Source of the DNA: Odontocerum albicorne
Taxonomy: Eukaryota; Arthropoda; Insecta; Trichoptera; Odontoceridae
Length of the DNA: 64,000 bases
Assembly (NCBI GenBank): GCA_949825065.1
Contig: OX463848.1
Coordinates: forward strand, 34,439,491 to 34,503,490
Direction of reading: 5' to 3'
The translations under genes were made by a program, and so were the position numbers. Under the pieces are notes generated by a model. That model saw only the letters and a list, made by a program, of their open reading frames with translations, was not told the origin of the DNA and searched no databases. Every line of letters begins with the position of its first letter. Positions within the stretch are counted from its first letter, which is position 1. This document shows positions 11,195 to 22,930 of the stretch, one piece after another.

Positions 11195-11800
11195 CATCAC
11201 GCCATGTCCCTATTAAGGTAGGCAGAAAGAACATATATCTTCTTCAGTTTACATATTTTGCTAATATAAAGTCACCACACCTTTTAGTGCATACTCTCTT
11301 ATTATAAAGGCTTTTCAGTTTTTCTTCTTTTAGAATTTGTTTATTTTCAATGCGCTATGTTTTTCTTGGCATTCCCAAATTAATTATACCTTGTATTCTA
11401 CTAATATAGATTACTTTTGTTAATCTTTCCTCCTTCATTATTTTTTTCGTTTCAAACAATCTCAACGCCCTATTTTTCATCTCAAGCACTCCATATTCTT
11501 TCAATCCATATTATTTCCCAATATCGTCATTCCTTATTCTGTAATACATTGTTTTTCCCATACATTTTACACAACGCTCTCATTTCTAACGCTTTTATCT
11601 AGATTTCAATACCTTTTTATTTACGGCTAAATTTTGCTTTTATATTCTAATGTTGAAACTAACATTCCATTATGAGTAAACACATTGTTTAACGCAGCAT
11701 TCACTTTATTGCCTGATGCTACTTATCTTCCAATATCGCAGTTATCGAGACCATCTGATATGAACATGCTTCCAAGATACAAAATTTCCTCAACTTTTGC
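11195..11800 (-). mobile_element. LINE-alpha 3' fragment
   Basis: Its minus strand carries decayed LINE-alpha blocks. The ATCACG...TAGGCAG edge at 11197-11225 is the 3' end, and a block complementary to the RNEV region (CATTCCTTATTCTGTAA) lies near 11527. Many stops. Confidence 0.65.
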
Positions 11801-12289
11801 CCTAATAAGAAAGCCTTGCAAATAGGTTAACTCCAATTTATTTTTTACCTAAGCAAAAATTGTTAAAATAAAAGTTTATTTACAATTAATTAGATTTCAA
11901 TGTAAAATATTCAAAATTAATTAAAATCGTTTTATTTCATACGAAAATGTTACATTTATAAAACATTGTTTCCATTATAATTTGAGATTTTCAAGTCGTA
12001 CATTAAACCAATAAAAATGTTTATTTTCACATCTCCAATAAAAATTAACAACCGTTTTATTAAGTTTTGAATACTAAATGTGTTTCATTTTCGCACGTGT
12101 ATTAAACGCGTTAGCATAATTGAAATCTTTTATTTTATTGATATAGTTATGGAATATAATTATATTTGCATTTGTTCAAAATAATTACATATATTGAATG
12201 TAAACATAATATATAAAAGAACAAAACCAAAAAAAAAAACATGTTTTCTTGGGTTTGAACTATCGAAAAGCATGGAGCATCAGTTAAAA
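11801..12289. other. AT-rich unassigned sequence
   Basis: Nothing recognisable. Confidence 0.5.
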
Positions 12290-12825
12290 TGATTTGACTA
12301 CAACAGTATTCTAGTATCAATTTTGATATACGGAAGTGAAACGTGGACGAAGAAATAAATAATTAATGAGCCAAAGAAATACTGTATAAATGCGTGCATA
12401 AAGAATAATACATATATCGATAATGTTTAAAAGAATATTGAAGAAAGAAAAAAAAACAAATGGAACCACAATTTTACTTCCGAAAAGTATTTACACCAGT
12501 TGCATGGGGGGATCATTTATGACAAAATACGGAATGAAGGGACAAGGTATGCACTTAAGGTTGGTGTATATAGTATTATGAAAAAGAGCACTCTGAGATG
12601 GTTTGGACATGTAGAACGAATGGAAGAAAAACTTAAAGTATAATTATGAAAATACCAAGGAAAGTATGGTTGGAGAAAGTGAATGCAATTTTGAAACACG
12701 GAAATGTAAGTCATAAAATCGTAGGCGTTAGTAGAAGTAGATAAGGCGTAAGATGTGTCATGATGAGTAAGGCTGGCGCTCTCTGCACTTTAGCCACCCC
12801 GACAGGGAAATGATGTGATGGTATG
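12290..12825 (+). mobile_element. LINE-alpha 3' fragment
   Basis: Readable blocks: LIYGSETWT-like near 12325 (just past the reverse transcriptase core in such elements), YDKIRNE near 12520, LRWFGHVERMEE near 12595, and the terminal GEALCTLATPTGK-like end near 12765-12815. No continuous frame. Confidence 0.8.
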
Positions 12826-13775
12826 TATTTAAGCATAGATCAATTAGTTATGAGCAAAAATTTTAAACCCATTAATTAGATATTTTGTGGATAAAATTAG
12901 GTTTTAACGTTTTTTGTTCCATACAAGTCCATATAAAGTGGCGAGACATTTATTACCTTAATAATCACGGAACAAGCAAAAATATATGTTGGGTCCTTTT
13001 AGAATGTTTTTTTAATTTATCATTAATAATCTTAAACTAGTATTTATTGATCAAAATTTATATTTGTTGACTAATATTAATATTTAATTCATTTTTCATA
13101 AGTGAACTTACGCGGACTAATTAAATTTCATATGCCTATATAACATATCAAAGCATTAAACATAAACTGAGCCATACAATGTATTTATTTTATAATTGAA
13201 ATAAACTAAGAAACTTAAGTGAATTAATTAAATTTAATATATACATATAACCTATGAAGTTATTAAATATTTAATGAACAGTTAATTTAATGCAATAATA
13301 TGTTTTTCTTTTATTTTAATTGAATTAAAAAAAATAATTCACGCGACTTAATTAATTTTCGTCTAACTATATAATATATAAACGCATAAAATATTAAATT
13401 GAATGCAACTTTATATTTTTTATTATAATTTAATTAAATAAATTGACTAACTTATTAAAAATTTATCTACATATACATTAAGGTGTAAAATATAAATTAA
13501 GCAGTTAATCACACGTAATAAACTGTTGTTTTAATATAATTTAAATAAAGGTGTTTCTAACACCCTACTAGACTATGAAAGTGTAATACAATACAACATC
13601 TACAATAATTAGTGGTCAAACATATTTGTAAAGCAAAAACCTTAAACGTGTAGTTAAAATTAACCAATAATTTGACCACTTAACAGCCGCCATTAGATAA
13701 GTATTTTATTGAAAGATACGATCCATAAATTCTGTAACTACCACCATCTTAATTCATTGGACTTGACGATTTGAG
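12826..13775. other. Very AT-rich unassigned sequence
   Basis: Dominated by TTAATTAA-like tracts. AGTGGTCAAA near 13610 and TTTGACCACT near 13670 form a short inverted pair. No gene. Confidence 0.5.
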
Positions 13776-13779
13776 TGCA

Positions 13780-13990
13780 GTACCTCGGTAATTAATTAGA
13801 CGACGCTATGACTAGACAATAATTGAAAAGAGCCTCTTCGGATTGGACAGAACCTAAGAGTTCCGCTCTGGCGGTCACCAATGAAGCCTGAAGTTGTCGT
13901 TGTGTCGCAACGTGACTAAATAACATGGCCTGACACACCTTCCATGCCCCGTAACAAGAGACATTGCTGGAACTATATATGATTGAACTC
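13780..13990. promoter_or_regulatory. Candidate conserved non-coding block
   Basis: Balanced composition inside AT-rich flanks, without an open frame. It holds GGTAATTAATTAGACG (homeodomain-type TAATTA core), TTCCGCTCTGGCGGTCACC and GAAGTTGTCGTTGTGTCGCA. The regulatory role is inferred from composition only. Confidence 0.25.
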
Positions 13991-14875
13991 CCGTGATGAA
14001 GGTACTTGAGGTGGACTATTGAAAGGGTTGTATTTAAATTTCCTTAAAGCCCTGAATGGTCTGACACTATCCGTTACGGATGTACCTTTGGAAGATGTCA
14101 TTCACAAGTATAGATCATCATACAAATATCATCGCTTTAGAACGCAATAATGACTACTAGAAATTATCCGAAAATCTCATGAAATGTCCAGTTTTCACTT
14201 TACTTGTGTTGTGTTCACGATCAATGCCTACCTCAAAAAAAGATTCAAAATGTATTTTACACATTAAACTAAAGGAATTGAACTTGTCAAAAATGTTCAT
14301 TTTATGGAGAATATCATTACATCTATCTAGTGGGCATAAGTTTAATACTACTAAGGCCAGAATTCATAATCCAACATCAACACTAAATACTAAATCTTCA
14401 TTATTTTTTTCCTCAAGAAATTAGTATTTTAAGTTAAATTTGTCATAACTTCCTTAAACAAGGGAGTCACGTTATTTCAACGGATCAGTTTAAAGTTTGG
14501 AGCGTATGAGGTCCGACTCTGAATACAAATGTTGAAATTTTAAGGTGAGAAATTAATATTTAGTAATTAGTCCAGACTATGAATATGTGTCTTAACTTCA
14601 GTGACATAAAATTATGATATTTTTATAGATAGGTATATAGTTCAATAAATAACACTTAAGTTCCGTAATTAAATGGAATGTATATTATTTAATTTAATTT
14701 TTCGCTAAACACAGCATGTTTGTAGTGTTAAATAAAAAAAAGTATTTAAAAGATAAAATAGTTAGATATCCGTCAGTATTGAGTATTGAGTTAAGATTTA
14801 ATTAATTTATTTGAAACATTTCAAAAAAATTAAAGGGTGAATAAAAAAAAAGTCAGAAATTATTAATTTTGAATA
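13991..14875. other. Unassigned sequence
   Basis: An 81-codon frame at 14179-14424 has no recognised features. No repeat family identified. Confidence 0.4.
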
Positions 14876-14879
14876 TATT

Positions 14880-15070
14880 TTAAACGTTTCAACTTTAACT
14901 TTGTGGAGTTCCATGTTGAAATGTTAAACAACTTTTTTTTTCACTAGTAACAATTTCTCAATGAAACACGTGTTTATACCTCATATTTGGAAGATTTTAG
15001 ACAGAACCCGTTGGTTACTTGAAGAAAACCTCGGGATAGGAGACGTGTTGCGGAGATAAAATGTAAATAT
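14880..15070. repeat. Family D fold-back derivative
   Basis: Edges carry CTTTGTGGAGTTCCA (14898) and GAAAACCTCGGGATAGGAGA (15024), the same blocks as the arms of the element at 1640-2160. Confidence 0.5.
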
Positions 15071-15129
15071 GGAATAACAGACAAATTTCACGTAAAAGTT
15101 TGTTTTTATTAACCAGATTAGTAACCAGA

Positions 15130-15330
15130 TTTTTTTTAAACACGTATCCAGAATGACGGAACCAAGAGCCGTAAGAATGGCCAGGGACAGTATCCCCCAA
15201 GCAAACAGACCTCCAGGACGACCTCCCAAAAGATTGAAAGACAGCTGGCAGTCGACGTCGCAAGAGGCTAACAATGATGCAGAACCATAACAGGCCAACA
15301 GGCCTAAAATAAGACGAAGAAGAAGTTATT
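15130..15330 (+). mobile_element. LINE ORF2 C-terminal fragment (family beta)
   Basis: The plus strand reads HVSRMTEPRAVRMARDSIP then RPPGRPPKRLKDSWQST followed by a stop near 15290. This R-P-P-G-R-P-P-K-R and D-S-W pattern is the C-terminus of many insect non-LTR ORF2 proteins. It ends in an AGAAGAAGAAG tail at 15313-15325. Confidence 0.8.
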
Positions 15331-15335
15331 TTTTA

Positions 15336-15465
15336 AAAAAGGATTCCAGTCTGGTTTTTACTTAAGGCTTGTTTAGAGACTTTGTGGTTAGTTAGAAGAG
15401 ATTATCACATATAAATAATATCTGCATGTTGTAATAAATACAACGAAAATGTAATACAAATCATC
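15336..15465 (+). mobile_element. SINE-A 3' part
   Basis: It begins in the body block AAAAAAGGATTCCAGTCTGG and runs through ACTTAAGGC and AGAAGAGATT to TGTAATACAA. The tRNA-like head is missing. It directly abuts the LINE tail at 15325. Confidence 0.75.
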
Positions 15466-15584
15466 AAGGGTTGACTCACGTGGTAAATACTTACGAATAT
15501 AATTAAATATCCCACCTTATCAAGTTAACGAAAGTTTATTACAAAGAAAAAAATAATTCATTAACAATTGGTAAAAATCATCAA

Positions 15585-15790
15585 CTTCTTGTCCATATGT
15601 CCTCAGTAAGATTAGTTTACTGGGGACACAAAATATGAAAGGAAACACACCCAGATTCATATAAATCGAGTGTCCACTTTAAATTACCTACTTTTATTAT
15701 GTTGCTTGTCGTGTTTTACAAAAACTAAGTATTAATACAATTACTTGTCATGTAAATATTGATACAGTTACTTGTCATGTAAATAAATAA
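15585..15790. repeat. Interspersed repeat family C, copy 2 (inverted relative to copy 1)
   Basis: Blocks TCCTCAGTAAGATTAGTTTA, AAACACACCCAGATTCAT and CTTGTCATGTAAATAAATAA match family C read in the opposite direction to 7885-8070. CAATTACTTGTCATGTAAAT is partly duplicated at its end. Confidence 0.65.
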
Positions 15791-16072
15791 ATGTAATAAA
15801 AATAAAAAACCCATAAATATTTTTTGATCTCGAGTTTTGAAAAAAGCCCCTTTAAGTTGGAATGCTACGTCACTGTCCAAGAAGGCTTTTTATCAAACAA
15901 TGGCGCCGTTTCGGTAGAACCTCTGCTACTAACCAATCATTCTGGAAATAGTTCTCTTTAATATTATTTATCTTTTTTATTAAGTTCTCATTTTGGTTCG
16001 CTATCGGTAAAATATTTTTTACCGGGCGGCAAAGCAATAAACATCTCGCGTAAACCCGGTTCGAGGAATTAT
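15791..16072. other. Unassigned sequence
   Basis: Contains AACCCGGTTCGAGGAAT (16050-16066), a B-box-like string without a paired A box. Nothing else recognised. Confidence 0.35.
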
Positions 16073-16408
16073 TTAGATCAAATTCTTGATTGATTGATTA
16101 TTCCTCTCTGTTCTTGGCATTCGATAATTATAGTCAACTTGTAACGTTTTTAGGCTAAATTTATAAAATTCAATAAGACATTTAAAATATCTCATCTTAC
16201 GAAAGTAAAATAAAACCTTGGAAGCTTTAATGACATACTTTTTAGCTTCTCTCTTATCGTTTCGTCCTGTTGTAATTTTTGCGGCGATCTGGATCAATCC
16301 GCAGATTACATTTTGTGGTTCTACGATGATAATTGCTCGGGTATAACTCCTTGAACGTAAGAAGAGATCTGCATCTCCTGATATACTTACGTTGTCAAAC
16401 TCTTTCAA
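16073..16408 (-). other. Unrecognised 111-codon open frame containing a good splice donor
   Basis: The frame opens at a non-ATG codon. A strong donor-like GACAAC|GTAAGTATA occurs near 16390 within it. The middle is Lys/Arg-rich and resembles nothing I can name. It may be chance, a decayed mobile element, or a tiny exon ending at the donor. Confidence 0.2.
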
Positions 16409-16479
16409 GGAGTTGTGATATGTCCAGCATTACTACAAAGATTAGCGTTAAATATTCCTAACAATTACACTAAGTCTAG

Positions 16480-16765
16480 CGCTGGCAAGAACTGTTCTCA
16501 ATCACATACGCAAGAACGGGTCCTTCAATTGCTATGCCTGTTGGAAGGGGCTTAAATATTTTGAACGGAACTGCTTCGGACAATAACATATTTCATATCA
16601 CATTACCAAAAGCAAAAGAAAATTCTCTTCTAAGATTGGGGGCGTTAGAACGAATTTAAGTGACTTTGAGTGTATACATATATGTAAATTTTTAAATTAA
16701 TTTTAAATGTTAACAATGTAATTGGGCTAAGCCTGTATTGAGAAAATAAATAAATAATCGAATCA
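16480..16765 (+). mobile_element. Probable LINE 3' untranslated end
   Basis: The 3' end GGGCTAAGCCTGTATTGAG followed by AAATAAATAAATAA (16727-16757) looks like the terminus of a Jockey-group LINE with its A-rich tail. Upstream frame remnants are too decayed to assign. Confidence 0.35.
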
Positions 16766-17570
16766 ATAATTTCCTAAGGATCTCCATTCAGCCTTACACC
16801 GGTTCATCTTCGGGTCGATTGACTATTCCAATATACTGTAGTCAAAGGATATGAGTAATTTGACTACATTCGAAATTTTCTGTGAAAGTACTGGCAACTT
16901 GCTGGGTTATTTGAATTCCAGACCTTAATCCGCTTTGTAAGTACCTATATTTACTGCGCTGCAAGTAATTTTCCTTCTTTCGTGACGTCGCTTCTATTCC
17001 CTTCACACTCAGGTGTGCCATCACCGAAGAAGTCCCTTTAGACAGTTCCTTCTTCGTTACTACGCGATGTCGTAACAGATTAAATAGTTATAAAGAAAAG
17101 TAAATCGTAAAGAACAATTTTATAACAATGCGAAAAAAAACATTTTGCAGATAAAAAGACATAGGCAAGACCTGTGACGAAGTTGTCTCATTACTTAGTC
17201 ACAAATTTCTTATATTTTTCCTTAATTATTGTATAAAACGCTCATAGTATATTTTCATATTTAAGTTAAAATATTTTATTAAAAAAGTGTAATTAAGATT
17301 TCATTGAATTTTATAAAAAAAACTATTTAATATTGTGCTGATTCGAAATAAAAGCGTTTTCATAGCGATTGAATATTTTGTGTTGGTATTGAATAGTAAT
17401 AAATTTGAATAAAAGACAAGCTGAATTTGGAATAAAACCTCCTTTTTTTAAATAATTAATTAGGTATATGTGTAAAAAATTATGTGAAAAATAAACTGAA
17501 TGCAGTCGAATACCTCAATACACTTAAAATAATTTAACAATTATTTTAGTGGGTAAAGCACGCCGCATCC
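16766..17570. other. Unassigned sequence
   Basis: 16770-17070 has balanced composition and a 60-codon minus frame without recognised features. The rest is AT-rich. Confidence 0.35.
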
Positions 17571-17574
17571 CTTG

Positions 17575-18030
17575 CGAAATGGGCGGGAAAACAAATATTC
17601 ATTTTTTTCTATTCAAGCACACAACTTTCGTCTCCTCCAAATTCATCCATGTCATCATACACAATCTTCTATTATTCATAATTCTCACTTAACCCTCTTT
17701 CAAAATCTGGTCCTCTTGATCCAGTCGCATTTTCTTCGGTCTATCTCTGCAACGCACATATTTCACTCATGTCTCTCTTAAACATTTTACCATCGTTCAA
17801 TCTCTCTATACATTCAAACCATTCATTTCTTATGTCTTCATTACGCTCCCTTTCATACATTGACAATCCATTTATTTTTTCTTACTGTACGTATTTTCGC
17901 AGCATTAATTTTACTTTTATCCTGCTTCTGCCGAATCCTAGATTCACTTCCACACATCAAAGTGGGCATCCACACATTATTATGTATTGTATCATATTTT
18001 TTACTTTAATACTTTTAATGCAGTGCGGTT
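17575..18030 (-). mobile_element. LINE-alpha-related 3' fragment
   Basis: Minus-strand blocks correspond to the LINE-alpha ORF2 end. The ATCAAAGTGGGCATCCACAC block near 17955 is the counterpart of the YGSETW region, and the CATTCAAACCATTCATTTC block near 17810 is the counterpart of WFGHV. More diverged than other copies. Confidence 0.55.
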
Positions 18031-18774
18031 GATTAAGTGCTCCGTTTACCTTATATCTGCCGCTACACTTATTTCACTGTACTTTTCTACTCACCCATCA
18101 CACGTAAACATATACTATCAAGATAAGAAAACTCTTCAATCGAATATAAAATGATTTTCTTGTTAAATCTAAAAATAAAGTTTCCTTAGATCTATCGTTA
18201 ATTTAAGAATGAACGTAAATAATAGATTTCAACGAAAAGTTCCGAGTCGTAGTTTAATATTTTTACTTTGTTATACCGCTTTTAAATTTAACCTGTTTTT
18301 ACAACCGCGATCTTTTTTTTATCAAATTAGATTAAAGCAGACCTGCAATTCCGAGCGTGACTCAAATCTGTTCGATTTTATTGAATCATAATTAAGAGAA
18401 ACGTTACGAATAATACAGTCGTTTTTATAGCAAAATGTTAAATAATCCACTCAAGTTATGTGTTCACACCTTTATAAAAAAATTGAAGCAGGTCAAAATT
18501 AAACTATTTATTTTTAATCGTGACTGAGTTTATTTTGGTGTTATTTTGAACGATTCTTCGAATTTTGTTTCAGCTGATTGGCAGAATATTTTATGCGCTA
18601 TGCGAACAGTGTTCCCTGTAAGCTGACGAAATATTATCCCAATTCTAATAATTAGCCGCGCTGAATTATTTTAGAGAAAAGTTAAATTTTTAGAAGAAAG
18701 AATGTCAAATTAAAATAATATTATTTTATTAGAATATTTATTAATAAATTGCTATGTTATTTGAAACTATTTTT
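18031..18774. other. AT-rich unassigned sequence
   Basis: Nothing recognisable. Confidence 0.45.
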
Positions 18775-18900
18775 AGACGGAAGCTGAAGAGAACCTCGGA
18801 ATAGAAGGTAGAAACTTGTGTCGCTGGATTCATGTAATTAAAAAAGTAATGAATTAATATTTTAATAAGGACATTCACAAAGTTGAAGTACAGAGCTTAA
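18775..18900. repeat. Family D fold-back arm (single arm)
   Basis: GAAGAGAACCTCGGAATAGA, AAGGTAGAAAC and CACAAAGTTGAAGT match one arm of the element at 1640-2160. Confidence 0.6.
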
Positions 18901-19425
18901 ATTTTTTATTGTCTAAATAAAAAAATATTTTAATTATTTTTAAAATATAAAATTTATGATATAAGTAATTTGAACATTGGCTATCATAATAGGTACCTAA
19001 GTTGTCATTTTGTCCCATGTTGACACTAATGGTAGGTGTATAATCTATCATCTGAGATTCGATTCCCACTTTAATATAATGATTTATGAGAAAGGACCTC
19101 AGTGTGGTTAGAGGTTCAGTTACGATGTTATTGTTACCTCTCCAATTTTTTTTTTATAACGCGTTCGACAACAAACCACAGGTTACGTGACTATTATAGT
19201 AGTTCTTTATTCCCGAACGTTCGATTTATGAAGCCTAAGATGACATCGTTTATCAGTGGTCCCTCCCGATCAATCGCATCAACGTGTCCATTTAAGAAAA
19301 ATTCTACGAAAATTGCCACATAAATCTGCTTACGTTTTGTAATATGATTTGTTTTTGCCATCAACTACTTAAGTTTGATCTACCAAGATTATGTACAAAA
19401 ATACAAAGACGACTTAAATGTTCAA
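18901..19425. other. Unassigned sequence
   Basis: 19160-19325 is of higher complexity (CCCGAACGTTCG palindrome-like core at 19212-19223) but carries no supported gene. Confidence 0.35.
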
Positions 19426-19427
19426 GT

Positions 19428-19480
19428 TTGCAAGACGCCTGTCTTTCGACACGGAGGTGGTGGGTTCCATTTCTATTTGT
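19428..19480 (+). mobile_element. SINE-A head fragment
   Basis: GCAAGACGCCTGTCTTTCGA and GGAGGTGGTGGGTTCCA correspond to the anticodon-arm and T-arm region of SINE-A. Confidence 0.55.
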
Positions 19481-19537
19481 TTTAAATGGGTTTCATTTTG
19501 ATTTTCGCTTTACACCTTTTTAACACCTTTTTTTTTT

Positions 19538-19717
19538 AACCTGGCGAGTTTATTGCCATGTGGCAATCTCTTCCAACAAACCAGAAAGATATTTTTTTAT
19601 AGGCCTTAAGTGTTAACCAGACTGGAATCCTATTTAAAAAATTGGGTTCCAGCGGGGATCGAACCTGCAACCTCCGGATCGTAAGACAAGTGTCTTACCA
19701 CCAGGCCACGGAGGTCA
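19538..19717 (-). mobile_element. SINE-A, nearly complete, with oligo(A) tail
   Basis: Read on the minus strand: head GACCTCCGTGGCCTGGTGGT (A box), GGTTCGATCCCCGCTGG (B box, about 19647-19663), body AGGATTCCAGTCTGG, ACTTAAGGCC, then TGCCACATGGCAATAAACTC. It ends in an A run (plus-strand T run 19528-19537). One of the best-preserved copies. Confidence 0.92.
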
Positions 19718-19759
19718 CCTTTCTAGTTGATTGGAAGATATTTGCTCAGTACATAATGA

Positions 19760-19860
19760 TTTTTTTTTTGATAGGCAATCCACCCAAACTAGAATGATTT
19801 GTGCCACCAAATTCAAGTCAGAATTCAAGTCATTATGTAATTCAGTATAGTAAAATATTT
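19760..19860. repeat. Interspersed repeat family E, copy 1
   Basis: ATAGGCAATCCACCCAAACT then AGAATGATTTGTGCC is the near-exact reverse complement of the block at 38735-38770. Two copies, opposite orientations. Confidence 0.6.
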
Positions 19861-19943
19861 TTTTTTAATTATAATTCTAGACTATTCAAAGTTTCAGCTG
19901 ATGAAGCTTCAAATCTAACAATAGATTTATAAGTGGGAAAGTT

Positions 19944-20285
19944 TCACGAAGAAAGAAGAAACGCAACATTCATTGGACGCGGCAAAGATACGACCTTTAG
20001 TAAATCAAATATGTCTCGCAAAGGACAACCGAAAAATACATGGTCTATAGTTCCATCATCCAGACCGGACTCGCAGCCGGGATTCACCACAATACCCATT
20101 CTGTAAAGGTGACTAGCCATCACGCAGTGGCCCGTCCACAAACGACACACATCAAAAACTTTCATCTTGTTCATTCTTATTATATTAAACCATGGTTTCA
20201 AAGGTATATATTGTTGGATTGATTTATATCTAGAGCCCTTATGTACACTAGTCACATTCCAATCCAACACCCATCGGTGCCAAGT
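19944..20285 (-). mobile_element. Jockey-like LINE ORF2 C-terminal fragment
   Basis: A 108-codon minus frame includes KPWFNIIRMNK, then CRLWTGHCVMASHLYRMGI, then CESGLDDGTIDHVFFGCP. This order (short Pro-Trp block, C-R-L-x-x-G-H, a Cys-x-Cys/Ser-G-x-x-x-G-T-x-x-H-x-x-x-x-C zinc-like motif) is the tail of Jockey-group polymerase proteins. The frame is still open, so this piece is younger than the LINE-alpha copies. No upstream reverse transcriptase is attached. Confidence 0.85.
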
Positions 20286-20289
20286 AGGA

Positions 20290-20960
20290 ATCCTGTTTAA
20301 TTTTATATGAAAGGTCAGTACAACGGAATTTTAATGCAGTACAAATAACCAATACAAGCGCATGAGTTATGAGTGGAAAATAAACGTATTTAAATTACAA
20401 AAAAATGTAGTAGTTAAAATGCAGATGGTCTATAATTTAATACAATCAATATTATTTAACGTCAGAAACTATAAAATGTTGTAACAATTTCTTCTTCACG
20501 TTGAATGCATCTCAATTTATTAAAATAATAATTCCCTTAATGATTTATTAATTCAGAGAATAAATAACTCAATTTAAGATAATTTTTACCATGGCGAAAT
20601 TCCTACCAGTTTATAATAATTATATCAAACTAATATTCAATATTTTATCTTCACTTTTAAATTTAAACCAGTCTTACTGAAATACAGAAGTTAAAATATG
20701 TATAGGTATTTTAAACTTTAATTTATTGTAGTTAAAATGTTGATATCATTGATAAGCATATTTTTTTTTGTTGAAATAGCTTGCAATTAAAAAAACATTA
20801 TCGGATATTAACAGTTTAAGTCAGTAAGTAATTAACATCCGACTTATATTTAGTGAAAATATGTAAGTCATTTTAAACCGTGTAAGTAATTTTTTTCACT
20901 ATCCACAGTAATACAATTACAATTTACATCATCTTAATGAAAAGGCGAACCATAGGTTAT
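20290..20960. other. AT-rich unassigned sequence
   Basis: Nothing recognisable. Confidence 0.5.
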
Positions 20961-20964
20961 AATA

Positions 20965-21290
20965 ATAATAGGACAATTTATGTAGCGCCGTTTAGAGAGC
21001 AGACTTTCGCCAAGGGCGCTCTCATTCGAGATTCAAACTCACTTTTATTGAGAGATTTAAGATATTATTATACATAAATACAATAATTTGAGTGATTTGA
21101 TGTGAATGTGGTAACTGAGGCTATTAATTCGATACTTCAACACATCTGCACATGCTTAGAAAAATATGGTAAGAAAACCGCAGAAAACTAACCAAGGGAA
21201 GACGATCTACAAAGAAACCTTTATAGATCTTTCGACATGTAATATATATGTCGAGCGCTCTTAAGGAGAGTTTGCTTTTTAAATGGCGCT
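20965..21290 (-). mobile_element. SINE-B copy 3
   Basis: The ATAATAATAGG edge at 20960-20971 is the ATT tail. It is followed by AGCGCCGTTTAGAGAGCAGA, the T-arm-like GAGATTCAAACTCA, and blocks ending in GAAGACGATCTACAAAGAAA and TAGATCTTTCGACATGTAAT. Confidence 0.8.
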
Positions 21291-21365
21291 ATATTATTAT
21301 TTATAGCACATTTAACTTTAAAAATGTTAATTCTTATTATCTGGCGATTATTAGACGACAAACGA

Positions 21366-21530
21366 GGCTAAGTTGCTAAGACGCCTGTCTTTCATACATA
21401 TATTTTTTAAAAGGTGTCAGTTTGGTTTTCACTTAAGACCTCATAAACATATTTTTGGTAGGCTGGAAGAGATCGCCACATGGTAATTATACCATAAGGC
21501 TGTTTTTTATATAAAAAAATGTTATATATT
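21366..21530 (+). mobile_element. SINE-A, internal deletion
   Basis: Head GCTAAGACGCCTGTCTTTCA, then directly the body (GTGTCAGTTTGGTTTTCACT, AAGACCTCATAAAC, GGAAGAGATCGCCACATGG). The B-box segment is deleted. Confidence 0.75.
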
Positions 21531-21539
21531 ACTGGTTCG

Positions 21540-21660
21540 GGCGCTGCTATAGCTGCCAGATGTGATTTGTTTAATATTAGTGGGTTCAAGTCCCGAGTTA
21601 TAGCGCCCTTGAGGAGAGTTTGCTCTCTAAACGGAGCTTTATAAAATTGGTCTTATTGCA
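21540..21660 (+). mobile_element. SINE-B 3' part
   Basis: GTGGGTTCAAGTCCCGAGTT, AGCGCCCTTGAGGAGAGTTT and GCTCTCTAAACGGAGCT match the SINE-B 3' half. It lies tail-to-head beside a SINE-A copy. Confidence 0.7.
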
Positions 21661-21874
21661 GAGAGTTGGTCTTATTGCGTTTATTGCAGAGAGTACCAAT
21701 GACTCTATCCCACAATTCTTAATAACTATTATATGTTTGCCTTTTACTTCTGAAGACTTAGGAGAGGTCTACGAACCTATTTATACATATAAAATATACT
21801 AATAAGAAAAATAACGAACTCCCTGTTAATTGACACCCTTTTGTTAAATTTACCTAGCAATTAAACATGTTTTT

Positions 21875-22085
21875 ATTAACGTGCGCAGGTGCGGAGAAGT
21901 GCCTAATATAATGGCCGTAGCCACTACCTTCCTATCCTTACATTCAACTTATATGTATTTATTTTTAAATGTTTTTATAATGTGTCGATAATATTGGATT
22001 CAAGTCTCGAGTTGGAGATCCCTTGAGGAAAGTCTGCTCTCTGATCGGTGAAATATGAATTGTCCTTTTATTTTTATTATTAATA
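21875..22085 (+). mobile_element. SINE-B 3' two-thirds
   Basis: GAAGTGCCTAATATAATGGC, CGTAGCCACTACCTTCCTAT, TTGGATTCAAGTCTCGAGTT, CTTGAGGAAAGTCTGCTCTC and a TTATTATTAATAAT tail. Confidence 0.75.
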
Positions 22086-22600
22086 ATAGTTGGTTTTGAG
22101 TGGTTTTAAGTCACTATTTATCAATAATGAAATAGATTTGAAATAAATGTAGTAAACTCGAATCCGGTCCAGTTATTTATAAATTGTAAGTCCATGCTAG
22201 ATGCGTGTCGATGCGTAAGTACGAGTACATACTCGGTCGTAAATTTTGTGAAAAGCACAACAGAATATAAACATATCCATGGACTTACAACATGTCATGT
22301 TTTCATACAATAATTATTTTTATATGTGAGGAATTATGATTCTCACTTGATGTGTTAACTTAAATGGCGTTTAATGATTCGGACAGAGGAGGTGAACCAA
22401 TCGACATAAGATACAATTATTAATATTTACAATTTATACACAAGTACGTTAAAAAACGTTTGAATTAAATATTTTAGAACATAATTTTATGAATTAAAAT
22501 ATAAAACAATAATACCATCCCATATCCTAAAATTTTCAAGTGTGTTATTCTTTCACAATTGAATTATATACCTATATAAGTCGATAAAAACCCTTTTATA
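22086..22600. other. AT-rich unassigned sequence
   Basis: Nothing recognisable. Confidence 0.45.
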
Positions 22601-22605
22601 ATACA

Positions 22606-22785
22606 GACGCCCTCCGTAGCTTAGGTGGTATGAAGCTTGTTTTTCAGGCCTTGCGAGCTTGATTTAAAAAAAATATTCATGTCTAGTTTTTATTTAACGC
22701 CTCTAACGACTTTCTAGTTGGTTGGAAGAATTGCTACATACCAATGAGCCCACCAGTTTGTACTGTATACAAAGTGTAATACAAT
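22606..22785 (+). mobile_element. SINE-A, full extent, head decayed
   Basis: GACGCCCTCCGTAGCTTAGG (head), decayed T-arm, TGTCTAGTTTTTATTTAACG, CTAGTTGGTTGGAAGAATTG, then CAGTTTGTACTGTATACAAA and GTGTAATACAAT. Confidence 0.8.
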
Positions 22786-22811
22786 AAGCACTCTGTAGAA
22801 GATAACTATGT

Positions 22812-22930
22812 GGCGACTCCCGTGGCCTAGTAGCTAAAGTGTTTGTATTCCGCCAAGGAGCTTCGGATTCAATTCCTGATGATACGCTAAAAAAAGGTGT
22901 ATAGTCTGGATTCGATACGGTCTGATACTT
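22812..22930 (+). mobile_element. tRNA-derived head of a SINE-A-like repeat
   Basis: GCGACTCCCGTGGCCTAGTA (A-box-like) and CGGATTCAATTCCTGA (B-box-like) at tRNA spacing, then a body fragment (GTCTGGATTCGATACGG). Either diverged SINE-A or a related subfamily. Confidence 0.55.

Noticed and set aside
14179..14424. 81-codon plus frame starting MKCPVF, possible secreted peptide
   Set aside because: There is no convincing signal-peptide cleavage or cysteine pattern, and the composition equals the background.
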